Assembly (NCBI RefSeq): GCF_029392315.1
Contig: NZ_CP113939.1
Span: forward strand, 806,001 to 870,000
From: Bifidobacterium sp. ESL0690
GTDB taxonomy: Bacteria; Actinomycetota; Actinomycetes; Actinomycetales; Bifidobacteriaceae
Direction of reading: 5' to 3'
Length of the DNA stretch: 64,000 nt
A model generated the notes under the pieces. That model was not told where the DNA came from, searched no databases, and worked only from the letters and a program-made list of their open reading frames with translations. Position numbers and translations under genes: made by a program. Shown here one piece after another: positions 18,279 to 26,854 of this stretch (position 1 is the first letter of the stretch; every line of letters begins with the position of its first letter).

Positions 18279-18319
18279 TTTGCATAAATACGTAGGTGAG
18301 TATATTATGCATTTATACG
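18279..18319 (+). promoter_or_regulatory. Promoter with paired 12-mers before the amino-acid ABC operon
   Basis: TGCATAAATACG (18281-18292) and TGCATTTATACG (18308-18319) match at 10 of 12 bases and lie 27 bp apart. TATATT (18301-18306) with TTTGCA (18279-18284, 16-bp spacer) is a plausible promoter, so the two boxes would cover -35 and +1. The boxes faintly resemble half-sites of arginine-repressor operators; the regulator is not known. Confidence 0.4.
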
Positions 18320-18361
18320 AAGAAGGCGGAACGTGTGAATCCGCCCCAGAGAGGATTCAAT

Positions 18362-19297
18362 ATGTCGCTGAAAATTTCCAAGTCGATCAAGGTCGTTCTG
18401 GCGAGTGTCTGTGCCACCGCGATGCTGGCCAGCGTGGCCGCGTGCGGCACCACCGACGAAAGCGATCAGAGCTCGACGCCGAAGAGCAGCGGTTCCATCA
18501 CGAGCTCGGTGAAGAAGGATCCGAAGATTGCTGCGATGCTTCCGGATTCGATCAAGAAAGACGGCAAGTTCACCGTCGGCACCTCACCGGATTATGCGCC
18601 TGCCGAGTTCCTCGACAAGGATGGCAAGACCCCGATCGGCTACGAGATGGACATGGCCAAGGCGATTTCCGCGGTCTTCGGCCTCAAATTCGACCCGACC
18701 TCCGCCGAGTTCGACTCGATTATGCCGGGCGTCGGCTCGAAATACGATGTCGGCATTTCTGGCTTCACCATGGACCCCGCACGTAAGGACGCCGGCGAAT
18801 TCGTTTCCTTCATGAACGAAGGCGCCACTTTCGTGGTGCAAAAGGGCAACCCGAAGAAGCTGACGACCGACAACCTCTGCGGCCACAGCGTCGCGGTGCA
18901 GACCGGAACCGTGCATGAGGATACGGTCAAGAAACTGAGTACCCAGTGCACTGCCGCCGGCAAGAAGGCCATCGACATCCAGTCGATGAAGGAGCAAACC
19001 GTGGTGGCCACGAACGTCTCCACCGGCAAGGCCGATGCGTTCGTCGCCGATTCGCCGGTTTCGGGCTATGCCGTCAAGAAGAGCAACGGCTCGCTTGAGT
19101 TCCTTGGCAAGGCCTTCAACCTCACCCCCGAAGCAGTGGTGGTCAAGAAGGGCGACATGCAGACAGCGAAGGCCGTTCAGGCCGCAATCCAGAAGCTGAT
19201 TGACGACGGCACGTACATGAAGATCCTCAAGTCCTGGGGCAGCGAGTCAGGCGCTGTCAAAGAGGCCAAGATCAACAACTACGAGGACGTCAAGTAG
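18362..19297 (+). CDS. Amino-acid ABC transporter, substrate-binding lipoprotein (family 3)
   Basis: 311 residues from ATG 18362 with GAGAGGATT upstream. The signal peptide ends in the lipobox LASVAAC, so the mature protein is a membrane-anchored lipoprotein. The family 3 periplasmic-binding fold follows from about residue 60: FTVGTSPDYAPAEFLDKDGK, GYEMDMAKAISAVFGLK and SGFTMDPARKDAGEFVSF. These features place it with binders of polar amino acids (arginine, glutamine, glutamate, histidine, cystine); the exact ligand is not decidable. First gene of a three-gene transporter. Confidence 0.9.
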   Translation: MSLKISKSIKVVLASVCATAMLASVAACGTTDESDQSSTPKSSGSITSSVKKDPKIAAMLPDSIKKDGKFTVGTSPDYAPAEFLDKDGKTPIGYEMDMAKAISAVFGLKFDPTSAEFDSIMPGVGSKYDVGISGFTMDPARKDAGEFVSFMNEGATFVVQKGNPKKLTTDNLCGHSVAVQTGTVHEDTVKKLSTQCTAAGKKAIDIQSMKEQTVVATNVSTGKADAFVADSPVSGYAVKKSNGSLEFLGKAFNLTPEAVVVKKGDMQTAKAVQAAIQKLIDDGTYMKILKSWGSESGAVKEAKINNYEDVK

Positions 19298-19318
19298 TTT
19301 TCGGCTGGTACGTATGCG

Positions 19319-19353
19319 ATCCGATCGATGCTGATATGAAGTGTCGATCGGAT
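19319..19353 (+). terminator. Stem-loop between binding-protein and permease genes
   Basis: ATCCGATCGA (19319-19328) pairs perfectly with TCGATCGGAT (19344-19353). TGTTGT follows, a weak T-rich tail. It probably limits read-through, so that the binding protein is made in excess. Confidence 0.5.
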
Positions 19354-19498
19354 TGTTGTATCCGGATTTTTGGAATATGAGACAAGAGCACGATTATGCG
19401 TAGCCTCGTATATTATACAGATAGGTTTATGACGTTCTGTATTGGTGATTGATGTAGTTTGCAGGCGAAAAGGCAGTTACGGAAGAGGTAGAAACGTT

Positions 19499-20488
19499 AT
19501 GGTGCATAAAGACAAATCTGACGGGCTGGATATTCCCAATCGGATCCACGCAAGGCCGGTGTTTCGCCCCGGTTCGCTGATTGCGGGTATCATCGTCGCG
19601 TTCCTTGCGGTGCTGCTCGGGTATGGCATGGTGACCAACGGCCATTTCGAATGGCCGATTGTCTGGAAATATCTCTTCAACGAGCACGTCTTGAACGGCA
19701 TCGGCTGGACGCTCGTGCTCACCGTGACCTCCATGCTCATCGCCATCGTGCTGGCCGTGCTGCTTGCCGTGATGCGCAAATCCGTCAACCCTGTGCTGCG
19801 CGGGGTGAGCTGGTTCTGGATCTGGTTCTTCCGCGGCACGCCTATTTACACGCAGTTGGTGTTCTGGGGCCTTTTCTCGGTGCTGATTCCGACGATTTCG
19901 CTGGGAATTCCGTTTACCAAAATCAATTTCTGGTCGATGGACACCGCGCAGCTCAACAAGCTTATAGCCCCGGGCTTCCTCGCCGCGATGCTTGGCTTGG
20001 CGTTGAACGAATCCGCTTATCTCGCCGAAATCGTGCGTGCCGGACTTGAGGCCGTGGATCCGGGGCAAAGCGAGGCCGCCGAGGCGCTGGGTATGCCGCG
20101 TTCGATGATTATGCGCCGCGTGATCCTGCCGCAGGCCATGCGCATCATCGTGCCGCCAACGGGCAACGAGGTCATCAGCATGCTCAAAACCACTTCGCTA
20201 GTTTCCGCGGTGCCGTTCAGCCTCGAGATTCAGTTCGCCACCAACGCCATCGCCAACCGCATTTACAAGCCGATTCCGCTGCTTATGGTGGCGTGCTTCT
20301 GGTACTTGGTGATCACTTCCATCCTCATGGTGGCGCAATCCTGGATCGAGCGATACTTCGGCAAGGGCTTCAACGAAGGTTCCAACGGTCCCAAAGCCGG
20401 TGACGGCGACGCTAAAGAGGAAAAACCGGCTGCAAAGGTCGCCGAAGGCAATGAAGGTGAAACCGCGTTCCTCGGACTGAACGCGTGA
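19499..20488 (+). CDS. Amino-acid ABC transporter permease (HisM/GlnP type)
   Basis: 329 residues from ATG 19499 with GGAAGAGG upstream. Membrane helices appear at about residues 25-45, 70-95, 105-125 and more C-terminally. The amino-acid-permease signature [16 protein letters not shown] and the EAA loop [24 protein letters not shown] are clear; these fit the PAAT family, where one permease often forms a homodimer. The C-terminal 45 residues (Lys/Glu/Ala-rich) are an extra cytosolic tail. Followed at once by its ATPase gene. Confidence 0.92.
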   Translation: MVHKDKSDGLDIPNRIHARPVFRPGSLIAGIIVAFLAVLLGYGMVTNGHFEWPIVWKYLFNEHVLNGIGWTLVLTVTSMLIAIVLAVLLAVMRKSVNPVLRGVSWFWIWFFRGTPIYTQLVFWGLFSVLIPTISLGIPFTKINFWSMDTAQLNKLIAPGFLAAMLGLALNESAYLAEIVRAGLEAVDPGQSEAAEALGMPRSMIMRRVILPQAMRIIVPPTGNEVISMLKTTSLVSAVPFSLEIQFATNAIANRIYKPIPLLMVACFWYLVITSILMVAQSWIERYFGKGFNEGSNGPKAGDGDAKEEKPAAKVAEGNEGETAFLGLNA

Positions 20489-20505
20489 GGAAGGACGAGA
20501 CGGAG

Positions 20506-21432
20506 ATGAACGATATGACCAAGAACAATTCGCCTGCACAGATAAAGCCAGATTCGCGGGGAAACGAAAGTCTCAAGGGCGCCAGCGGTTCTGAGGCTGC
20601 CAACGGCACTAACAGCACCGATAGCGTCAACACCGCAATGCAGACGCCTTTGAGCAAAGCGACGGTGCCAGCCGTCAAAGCGACCCAAGTGCACAAAGCC
20701 TTCGGCAGCCTGCATGTGCTCAAAGGCATTGATATGACGGTGATGCCGGGCACGGTGACGGTGATTCTGGGGCCTTCCGGCTCCGGCAAATCCACGTTCC
20801 TGCGGTTGATCAACCAGCTTGAGACGCTGACTGGCGGCAGCATCGAGGTCGACGGCGAACTCATCGGCTACAAGCACGTCAACCACGGCGGCAAGGACGA
20901 ACTGCAGACGCTGAACGACAAGGAAATCGCCAGGCAGCGTGAGAAGCTCGGGATGGTCTTCCAGCGTTTCAACCTCTTCCCGCACCGTACTGTGCTCGAA
21001 AACGTGATGGAGGCGCCGGTCCACGTCGCCAAGGTCCCCAAGGCCAAGGCGAAGGAAGAGGCCATGCGCGAGCTCGAGCGCGTAGGCATGGCCGACCGGG
21101 CCGACTACTATCCGATGCAGCTTTCCGGCGGGCAACAGCAGCGTGTCGCCATCGCACGTGCCCTTGCGATGAACCCGAAGATCATGCTCTTTGACGAGCC
21201 GACTTCAGCGCTCGATCCGGAGCTGGTGGGCGAAGTGCTTGGCGTGATGCGCTCGCTGGCCGACGCCGGCATGACCATGATTGTGGTGACCCACGAAATC
21301 GGGTTCGCCCGCGAAGTGGGGGACCAGATCGTCTTCATGGACGATGGAGTGGTCGTCGAACACGGCGGCCCCGAAATCATCGACAATCCTCAGGAGTCCC
21401 GCTTCAAAGACTTCCTTAGCCACGTGCTTTAG
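20506..21432 (+). CDS. Amino-acid ABC transporter ATP-binding protein (GlnQ type)
   Basis: 308 residues from ATG 20506 (GAGGAAGGA 10 bases upstream); GTG 20485 and ATG 20515 are alternative starts. The first 60 residues are a Ser/Asn-rich extension not found in most GlnQ proteins. After it come Walker [10 protein letters not shown], the Q-loop [14 protein letters not shown], signature [12 protein letters not shown] and Walker [14 protein letters not shown]. It drives the transporter encoded by the two preceding genes; the gap to the permease stop is 17 bp. Confidence 0.93.
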   Translation: MNDMTKNNSPAQIKPDSRGNESLKGASGSEAANGTNSTDSVNTAMQTPLSKATVPAVKATQVHKAFGSLHVLKGIDMTVMPGTVTVILGPSGSGKSTFLRLINQLETLTGGSIEVDGELIGYKHVNHGGKDELQTLNDKEIARQREKLGMVFQRFNLFPHRTVLENVMEAPVHVAKVPKAKAKEEAMRELERVGMADRADYYPMQLSGGQQQRVAIARALAMNPKIMLFDEPTSALDPELVGEVLGVMRSLADAGMTMIVVTHEIGFAREVGDQIVFMDDGVVVEHGGPEIIDNPQESRFKDFLSHVL

Positions 21433-21462
21433 CTAATAATTTTTACTAGGTTTCTGACTGGC

Positions 21463-21553
21463 GTAGCTGGGCGGAGATATACAATGTTCGGGACGCTCCT
21501 TGGCCGCTCGGCCGTGTCTTATGCCCGAACATCGCATATCTCCGCCCAGCTAC
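21463..21553. repeat. Large inverted repeat, 30-bp arms
   Basis: Left arm 21463-21492 and right arm 21524-21553 are complementary at 28 of 30 positions; the 31-bp loop contains GGCCGCTCGGCC. The arms include GTAGCTGGGCGGAGATAT at the outside and ATGTTCGGG inside. No T-run follows, so it is not an ordinary terminator. Lies in the 462-bp gene-free gap 21433-21894. Confidence 0.8.
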
Positions 21554-21593
21554 TCAACGATTAGAACAATTGAGATGGCATAAGTTAGGTTGA

Positions 21594-21770
21594 GTGGTGG
21601 GGTTGGGATATGCGATGCTTGACCGTAAAGACTTGGCCTGTGCAAAATCAGAGATTTTGCCTTCGCGCTCGATACATCGCGCTCACTTCGCCTACAGAAA
21701 GTCCATCGGACTTTCTGCTTAACGGCTCAGCCCGGAGCGTGTCGGACATCGTATATCCTCACCCCACCAC
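21594..21770. repeat. 177-bp element with 24-bp inverted ends and two internal perfect hairpins
   Basis: Ends 21594-21617 and 21747-21770 are complementary at 21 of 24 positions. Inside are two exact hairpins: GCAAAATC-AGA-GATTTTGC (21642-21660) and CAGAAAGTCC-ATC-GGACTTTCTG (21695-21717). The left end shares GATATGCGATG with the right arm (reverse strand) of the neighbouring inverted repeat. It could be a miniature mobile element or a structured RNA; nothing coding is seen. Confidence 0.7.
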
Positions 21771-21894
21771 GTCAGTTAGATATCAAATTGAATAAATAGA
21801 TGAGGGCTAGAAGACGATCCCGGAAAGTTGGAGATAGTGAAACTTTCGCGGGGGAGGTGTTGCGTTTCAGGGTTGTCACGTAGACTGGGGTGCT

Positions 21895-23784
21895 ATGTGT
21901 GGAATTGTTGGATTTGCAGGAAACAAAACCGCGTGTGGGAAACCGCTCGAAGTGTGCATGCAGGGGCTCAAGCGCCTCGAATACCGCGGATATGATTCGG
22001 CCGGCGTGGCGTTGGCCGCCCCGGGAATGGATACCGTCGCCGTACGCAAGAAGTCCGGTCGTCTGGCCAATCTCGCCGCGGACGTCGAACGCAGCCCCAT
22101 GCCGGACGCGACCGTAGGCATTGGCCATACCCGCTGGGCTACGAACGGTGAGCCGAGTGACGTCAATGCGCATCCGCATACCAGCCAAGACGGCAAGATC
22201 GCCATTATCCACAACGGCATCATCGAAAACGCCGAAAAACTGAGGATGGACCTGCAGACCGAAGGTTACACGTTCCTTTCCGCCACCGACACCGAAGTAG
22301 CGGCGAAGCTGCTCGGCAAGATTGCCAATACCATCATCGAGGAAACTGGCAAGCCCGACCTATTCGAGGCGATACGTCGCATGGCGCGTATGCTTTCAGG
22401 CGCGTTCACCATTCTGGCCGTCGACGTTCGTCAGCCCGATATCGTGGTCGGTGCACGCCATGACTCACCGCTGGTTGTCGGGCTTGGCGACGGCGAAAAC
22501 TTCCTCGGCTCAGACGTGGCGGCGTTCGTCGCCTACACCAAGGAAGCGATGGAACTTGACCAGGACCAGGCGGTCTGCATTTCCGGCGACACCGTCACCG
22601 TCACTGACTTCGACGGTAATCCGGTCACCGATTCCAAGCGGTTCACCGTCGACTGGGACGCCAGCGCCTCCGAAAAAGGCGGCTGGGACTCCTTCATGGA
22701 CAAGGAAATCCACGAGGAACCCGCGGCGGTGCGCAACACGTTGCTCGGCCGTTTCAACGAAGGCGGCGAGATCAAGCTTGATGAGCTGCATATCGATCCG
22801 GAAGCCTTCAAACAGATCGACAAGATCATCGTCGTGGCCTGTGGTACCGCCAGTTACGCCGGCATGGTGGCCAAATACGCCATCGAGCACTGGGTACGCA
22901 TTCCCGTCGAGGTTGAGCTGGCGCACGAATTCCGCTACCGCGATCCGATTTTGACCCCGCGTACGCTGGTGGTCGCCATCTCGCAGTCCGGTGAGACCAT
23001 GGACACGTTGATGGCCCTGCGTCACGCTCGAGAGCAGGGTTCTCGCGTGCTTGCCATCTGCAATACGCAAGGTTCCACGATTCCGCGCGAATCCGACGCC
23101 GTGCTTTACACGCATGCCGGTCCGGAAATCGCCGTCGCCTCCACCAAGGCGTTCGTGGCCCAGATCATCGCCGCTTACCTGCTTGGTCTGTATTTCGCAC
23201 AGGTCAAAAATACGCTCTATCGCGATGAAATTCATCAGATTCTGGATCAGCTCAAGGCCATGCCGGAGAAGATTCAGTGGGTGCTCGACAACGACGCCAA
23301 ATCGGTAAACGATGCGGCGAAGAGGCTTCTGAACGCCAAGTCGTTCCTCTTCCTCGGCCGTCACGTCGGCTATCCGGTGGCGCTGGAAGGCGCACTTAAA
23401 TTGAAGGAAATCGCCTATACCTTTACCGAAGGTTTCGCTGCCGGTGAACTCAAGCACGGGCCGATTGCGCTGGTTGAGCCGGGGGAGCCGGTTGTGGTCA
23501 TTGTCCCGTCTTCGCGCGGGCGCAACGTGCTTCACAACAAGGTCATCTCCGCGATCGAAGAGGTCAAGGCGCGCGGTGCGTTTACCATCGCGGTGGCTGA
23601 ACTCGGCGACCCGGACGCCGAGAAGTACGCGGATATCGTCTTCTGGCGTCCCGAATGTCCGACGCTTTTGAGCCCGTTGGTCGACGTGGTCCCGCTTCAG
23701 CTTTTCGCGCTCGACGTGGCCACGCTCAAGGGTTACGACGTCGACAAGCCGCGCAACCTCGCCAAGTCCGTGACGGTCGAGTAG
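21895..23784 (+). CDS. glmS: Glutamine-fructose-6-phosphate aminotransferase (isomerizing)
   Basis: 629 residues from ATG 21895. It makes glucosamine-6-phosphate for cell-wall synthesis. The N-terminal glutaminase domain begins MCGIVGF, with Cys2 as nucleophile after Met removal, followed by LKRLEYRGYDSAGVAL and GIGHTRWATNG. Two SIS sugar-isomerase domains follow (SQSGETMDTLMALRHAREQG and LKLKEIAYTFTEGFAAGELKHGPIALV). The C-terminus PRNLAKSVTVE is the conserved tail that closes the active site. Full length. No glmS ribozyme is recognisable upstream. Confidence 0.96.
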   Translation: MCGIVGFAGNKTACGKPLEVCMQGLKRLEYRGYDSAGVALAAPGMDTVAVRKKSGRLANLAADVERSPMPDATVGIGHTRWATNGEPSDVNAHPHTSQDGKIAIIHNGIIENAEKLRMDLQTEGYTFLSATDTEVAAKLLGKIANTIIEETGKPDLFEAIRRMARMLSGAFTILAVDVRQPDIVVGARHDSPLVVGLGDGENFLGSDVAAFVAYTKEAMELDQDQAVCISGDTVTVTDFDGNPVTDSKRFTVDWDASASEKGGWDSFMDKEIHEEPAAVRNTLLGRFNEGGEIKLDELHIDPEAFKQIDKIIVVACGTASYAGMVAKYAIEHWVRIPVEVELAHEFRYRDPILTPRTLVVAISQSGETMDTLMALRHAREQGSRVLAICNTQGSTIPRESDAVLYTHAGPEIAVASTKAFVAQIIAAYLLGLYFAQVKNTLYRDEIHQILDQLKAMPEKIQWVLDNDAKSVNDAAKRLLNAKSFLFLGRHVGYPVALEGALKLKEIAYTFTEGFAAGELKHGPIALVEPGEPVVVIVPSSRGRNVLHNKVISAIEEVKARGAFTIAVAELGDPDAEKYADIVFWRPECPTLLSPLVDVVPLQLFALDVATLKGYDVDKPRNLAKSVTVE

Positions 23785-23789
23785 AAGAT

Positions 23790-24527
23790 TTGCAACCCAA
23801 GCATCGGTTTGTGCTCGACGAGCCGGAAGTGCCGTTTGAACTGACGATTCTTTACATCGATACGAACATCATCGTGGTGGACAAGCCGCATTTTCTCGCG
23901 ACTACGCCGCGAGGGATGTGGTATCGGCAGACCGCGCTTGTTCGGTTGCGCAAACATTTTAAAGAACCTCAGATTACCCCGGCTCATCGGCTCGATCGAC
24001 TGACTGCCGGGGTGGTGCTTTTCGTTCGAAATCCCGAACTGCGCGGGGCTTACCAAATGCTGTTTCAGGAACATCGGGTCGAGAAGGTATACGAATGCCT
24101 TGCGCCGGCAAAACCGATAATTCGTCCGAAAACCGGCACCACCGAGCGTCTGGACCCGCCAGCGGTGTTTCCGTTGCGGCGCCGTTCGCATATCGTCAAG
24201 GAACGCGGGCGGTTGCAGGCATACGAAATGCCGGGAAACGTCAACGCCGAAACCGTCATCGAGCTGGCGGCGGCCGGCGGGAATATTGCGTCTCAAGGCT
24301 ATCGACGTTACGTTCTTCATCCGAAAACCGGTAAGACGCACCAATTGCGTGTTCATATGAATGCGCTGGGTCTGCCGATTAAAGGCGATGATTTATACCC
24401 GGAAATCCTTGAACCGGACTATACCGACTTCTCCAAGCCGCTTCAACTCGTGGCCCGTTCCATGAGTTTCATTGATCCTGTCACCCGTGTGCCGTTTACT
24501 TTTACTTCGCAAGTCGCTCTCGGCTGA
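23790..24527 (+). CDS. RluA-family pseudouridine synthase
   Basis: About 245 residues. The catalytic motif HRLDRLTAGV (Asp is the nucleophile), the EHRVEKVYECLA segment and the C-terminal TGKTHQLRVHMNALGLPIKGDDLYP are all typical of RluA-type enzymes that convert uridine to pseudouridine in rRNA or tRNA. There is no S4 domain. The start is uncertain: TTG 23790 lies 6 bp after the glmS stop and suggests coupling, while GTG 23811 is the next candidate; no ATG is suitably placed. The target base cannot be inferred. Confidence 0.87.
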   Translation: MQPKHRFVLDEPEVPFELTILYIDTNIIVVDKPHFLATTPRGMWYRQTALVRLRKHFKEPQITPAHRLDRLTAGVVLFVRNPELRGAYQMLFQEHRVEKVYECLAPAKPIIRPKTGTTERLDPPAVFPLRRRSHIVKERGRLQAYEMPGNVNAETVIELAAAGGNIASQGYRRYVLHPKTGKTHQLRVHMNALGLPIKGDDLYPEILEPDYTDFSKPLQLVARSMSFIDPVTRVPFTFTSQVALG

Positions 24528-24610
24528 GCTGTTACAAGCGAGCCGTTTCGAATGGAACTGCGTTTGTTTGCCGGAATCGCTATGGGGCAATAATGCAAAT
24601 CCTGAAAGTT

Positions 24611-24646
24611 AAGCTAACCTGCAAGCTGCAGGCCCCGAGCTAGCTT
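24611..24646. terminator. Stem-loop between convergent genes
   Basis: AAGCTA (24611-24616) with TAGCTT (24641-24646) encloses CCTGCA-AGC-TGCAGG (24618-24632). It lies between the pseudouridine synthase and the LacI gene reading towards it. Confidence 0.5.
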
Positions 24647-24655
24647 GTCATACCC

Positions 24656-25666
24656 CTATCCAATCGACCGCACGGAACCGCGCTCGATGAGCTGGGTCGG
24701 AATAACGGTCTTAACTCCCGCAGGAACGTGCTGCCCGTTGCATTGCCACTTGATCATGTCGAAGGCGGTACGCCCGATTTGGTCAAACGGCATCTTCATC
24801 GTGGTCAGGTTGAGCCGGGGCACAAGGCCGACCAACGAATCGTCGACGCCTACGATGCTGACGTCCTGCGGAACTTTCTTGCCAAGGCTTTCGTAGGCTT
24901 GGATGACCCCATAGGCCATCTGGTCATTCGCCGCGTAAATGGCGGTGCAGCGCGGATTGGTCGCCAATGACAAGCCTGCCTGATAGCCGCTGTCGGCATC
25001 CCAATCGCCGATATAGGTCTGGGGAATGGGCGCGCCTACCTGCTCCAGTGCGTCCCTCCAACCCAGTTCACGGCTCTGTGCTGCTCGTGAGGAGGTCGGC
25101 CCAGCGAGATGATAGACCGTGGAATGCCCGTGGCTCAGCAGATAGTCGACGATGGCGATGGAGCAGCCGTATTGGTCCGCGTCCACGGTGGGGCAGTGGT
25201 CCGAGGGTTCCTCGCTGATGAGGACTACTGGCAAATCCGGCAAGGGCACGTACGAGTTGACGTCGGGAAGGTTCTTTTCCAGAACGACGATCACCCCGTC
25301 GACGGGCAGTTGCTTCATGCGGTTGATCGCTGCCTGCAGGGTGTGCGTGCTGTCGTAGCCGATCTGGTGGAGGGTGACGGCATAATCGTTGTCGAGTGCC
25401 GCGCTGCTGATGCCGTTGAGGATGCGAGCGTTGCCGTATGAGGTCATGTCGAAAAGGACGACGCCGATATTGTTGAAATGCCCGTGTTTCAGGGCGCGGG
25501 CCGCGTAATTCGGCCGGTAGCCGAGCTTCTGCATCGCGTCTTCGACACGTCTGTAAGTAGCCGGTTTCACCGCGCTGCTGTGATTGGCCACGCGTGAGAC
25601 GGTTTGCGGGGAAACCCCTGCTTCACGGGCGACATCCTGCATTGACACTACCCGATTGGTTGGCAT
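24656..25666 (-). CDS. LacI-family repressor of the galactooligosaccharide locus (GalR-like)
   Basis: 336 residues from ATG 25666 (MPTNRVVSMQDVAREAGV), with AGAGG upstream; a 14-residue same-phase extension is unlikely. The N-terminal HTH and hinge are complete (VSPQTVSRVANHSSAVKPATYRRVEDAMQKLGYRPNYAARALK), followed by a periplasmic-binding-type sensor domain. Divergent from the permease-GH42 operon. Three matching palindromes (25715, 25850 and 30215) are the likely operators, including one before its own start, implying autorepression. The effector is probably galactose or a galactooligosaccharide, by location only. Confidence 0.9.
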   Translation of the reverse strand: MPTNRVVSMQDVAREAGVSPQTVSRVANHSSAVKPATYRRVEDAMQKLGYRPNYAARALKHGHFNNIGVVLFDMTSYGNARILNGISSAALDNDYAVTLHQIGYDSTHTLQAAINRMKQLPVDGVIVVLEKNLPDVNSYVPLPDLPVVLISEEPSDHCPTVDADQYGCSIAIVDYLLSHGHSTVYHLAGPTSSRAAQSRELGWRDALEQVGAPIPQTYIGDWDADSGYQAGLSLATNPRCTAIYAANDQMAYGVIQAYESLGKKVPQDVSIVGVDDSLVGLVPRLNLTTMKMPFDQIGRTAFDMIKWQCNGQHVPAGVKTVIPTQLIERGSVRSIG

Positions 25667-25714
25667 GGCTTGACCTCTTATATCGTTGTTCCGTTGGTCA
25701 TATTGCACTTATAT

Positions 25715-25728
25715 TGGTGACGATACCA
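25715..25728. promoter_or_regulatory. LacI-type operator O1, upstream of the repressor gene
   Basis: TGGTGACGATACCA is a palindrome (TGGT..CG..ACCA) with a central CG, as in LacI-family operators, 49 bp before the repressor start codon. Confidence 0.55.
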
Positions 25729-25844
25729 TGTCCAAGACATATTGCGTAACCGCGTTTCTCAAAAGTCATTAATCCTATCAAGAGCCTGAGTGACAGATAA
25801 ATGGATATCGACACGACTGGTGTTTTACTTTTGAGAATAAATGC

Positions 25845-25863
25845 TATAATGGTAACGTAAACA
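25845..25863 (+). promoter_or_regulatory. Promoter -10 and LacI-type operator O2 for the permease-GH42 operon
   Basis: TATAAT (25845-25850) overlaps TGGTAACGTAAACA (25850-25863) by one base. It agrees with O3 at 10 of 14 positions (TG.TA.CG.AA.CA). A repressor bound here would cover the transcription start. The -35 is poor. Confidence 0.6.
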
Positions 25864-25924
25864 TTTTTCCCCCGACGAGCTGGTTGGCTCGTCACTGAGA
25901 TTTCTTCGAAGGAGAAGATGCAAA

Positions 25925-26854
25925 ATGAGTGCAGCAGAGGTTTCTGCCGGGCCAAGTCCCAAGGTGGACTCGGTTTCGGTTAACAAACATCGTGTGGATT
26001 GGCGTGGTTGGAAGTTTTTGTGGCCGTTTGTGGTGGTGTTTTTGTTCGTGTTCATCGTGCCGATCGTCTATGCGGTGTTCCTGTCGTTCTTCCAGACTCG
26101 TATGATCGGGGGGACGGTGTTCGTGGGCTTCCAGAATTATGCGAGGTTGTTCGGTGACGGGCAGTTCTGGGGTTCGGTGTGGCGGGTGACGCTGTTCACG
26201 CTGGTGCAGGTGCCGGTCATGCTGGCCCTGTCGGCGCTGCTGGCGTTGGCGTTGGATTCGATGAGGCTTCATGGCACGCGCTTCTTCCGTATCTCGACGT
26301 TCCTGCCGTACGCGGTGCCCGCGGTGGTCTCCACGCTGATCTGGGGGTTCATGTACGGCGCGAAGTACGGTCTGGTGGGTTCGCTGAACTCGTGGATGGG
26401 TGTGCACCTGGACGTGCTGCAGCCGAGCGTCCTGCTCGCCTCGATCGGCAACATCGTCACCTGGGAGTTCACGGGCTACAACATGCTGATCTTCTACTCG
26501 TCGCTTTCCACGATCCCGCATTCCCTGTATGAGGCTGCGGCGATCGACGGCGCGAGTGAGTGGCAGATCGTCAGGAGGATCAAGATGCCCGAATTGAAGG
26601 GGTCGTTGGCGATCACGGTGATCTTCAGCATCATCGGCAGCTTCCAGCTGTTCAACGAGCCGTCGATCATGCAGAACATGGTGCCGGGCAACGCGATCAC
26701 GACCTACTACACGCCGAACATGTACGCCTACAACCTGAGCTTCACGGGCGGGCAGTCGAACTATGCGGCGGCTTTGGCGATCGTGATGGCGGTGATCACC
26801 ATGGCGGTGGCGTATGCGGTGCAGCTGAACAGCATGAAGGAGCAGATGAAATGA
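25925..26854 (+). CDS. Sugar ABC transporter permease (MalF type)
   Basis: 309 residues from ATG 25925 with GAAGGAGAAG upstream. Six membrane helices, the first at about residues 28-50 (WPFVVVFLFVFIVPIVYAVF). The EAA loop YEAAAIDGASEWQIVRRIKMPELKGS binds the ATPase. CUT1-family uptake of oligosaccharides; no ATPase gene is in the cluster, so a shared MsiK-type ATPase elsewhere is expected. It overlaps the next permease by 4 bp. From about 26,100 onward the GC content and use of G/C-ending codons rise well above neighbouring genes. Confidence 0.92.
   Translation: MSAAEVSAGPSPKVDSVSVNKHRVDWRGWKFLWPFVVVFLFVFIVPIVYAVFLSFFQTRMIGGTVFVGFQNYARLFGDGQFWGSVWRVTLFTLVQVPVMLALSALLALALDSMRLHGTRFFRISTFLPYAVPAVVSTLIWGFMYGAKYGLVGSLNSWMGVHLDVLQPSVLLASIGNIVTWEFTGYNMLIFYSSLSTIPHSLYEAAAIDGASEWQIVRRIKMPELKGSLAITVIFSIIGSFQLFNEPSIMQNMVPGNAITTYYTPNMYAYNLSFTGGQSNYAAALAIVMAVITMAVAYAVQLNSMKEQMK

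Noticed and set aside
18237..18361. tmRNA gene next to smpB
   Set aside because: Only 125 bp, AT-rich, no tRNA-like ends or tag frame.
21780..21894. glmS ribozyme or other riboswitch upstream of glmS
   Set aside because: No recognisable conserved core; the ribozyme is a Firmicutes feature.
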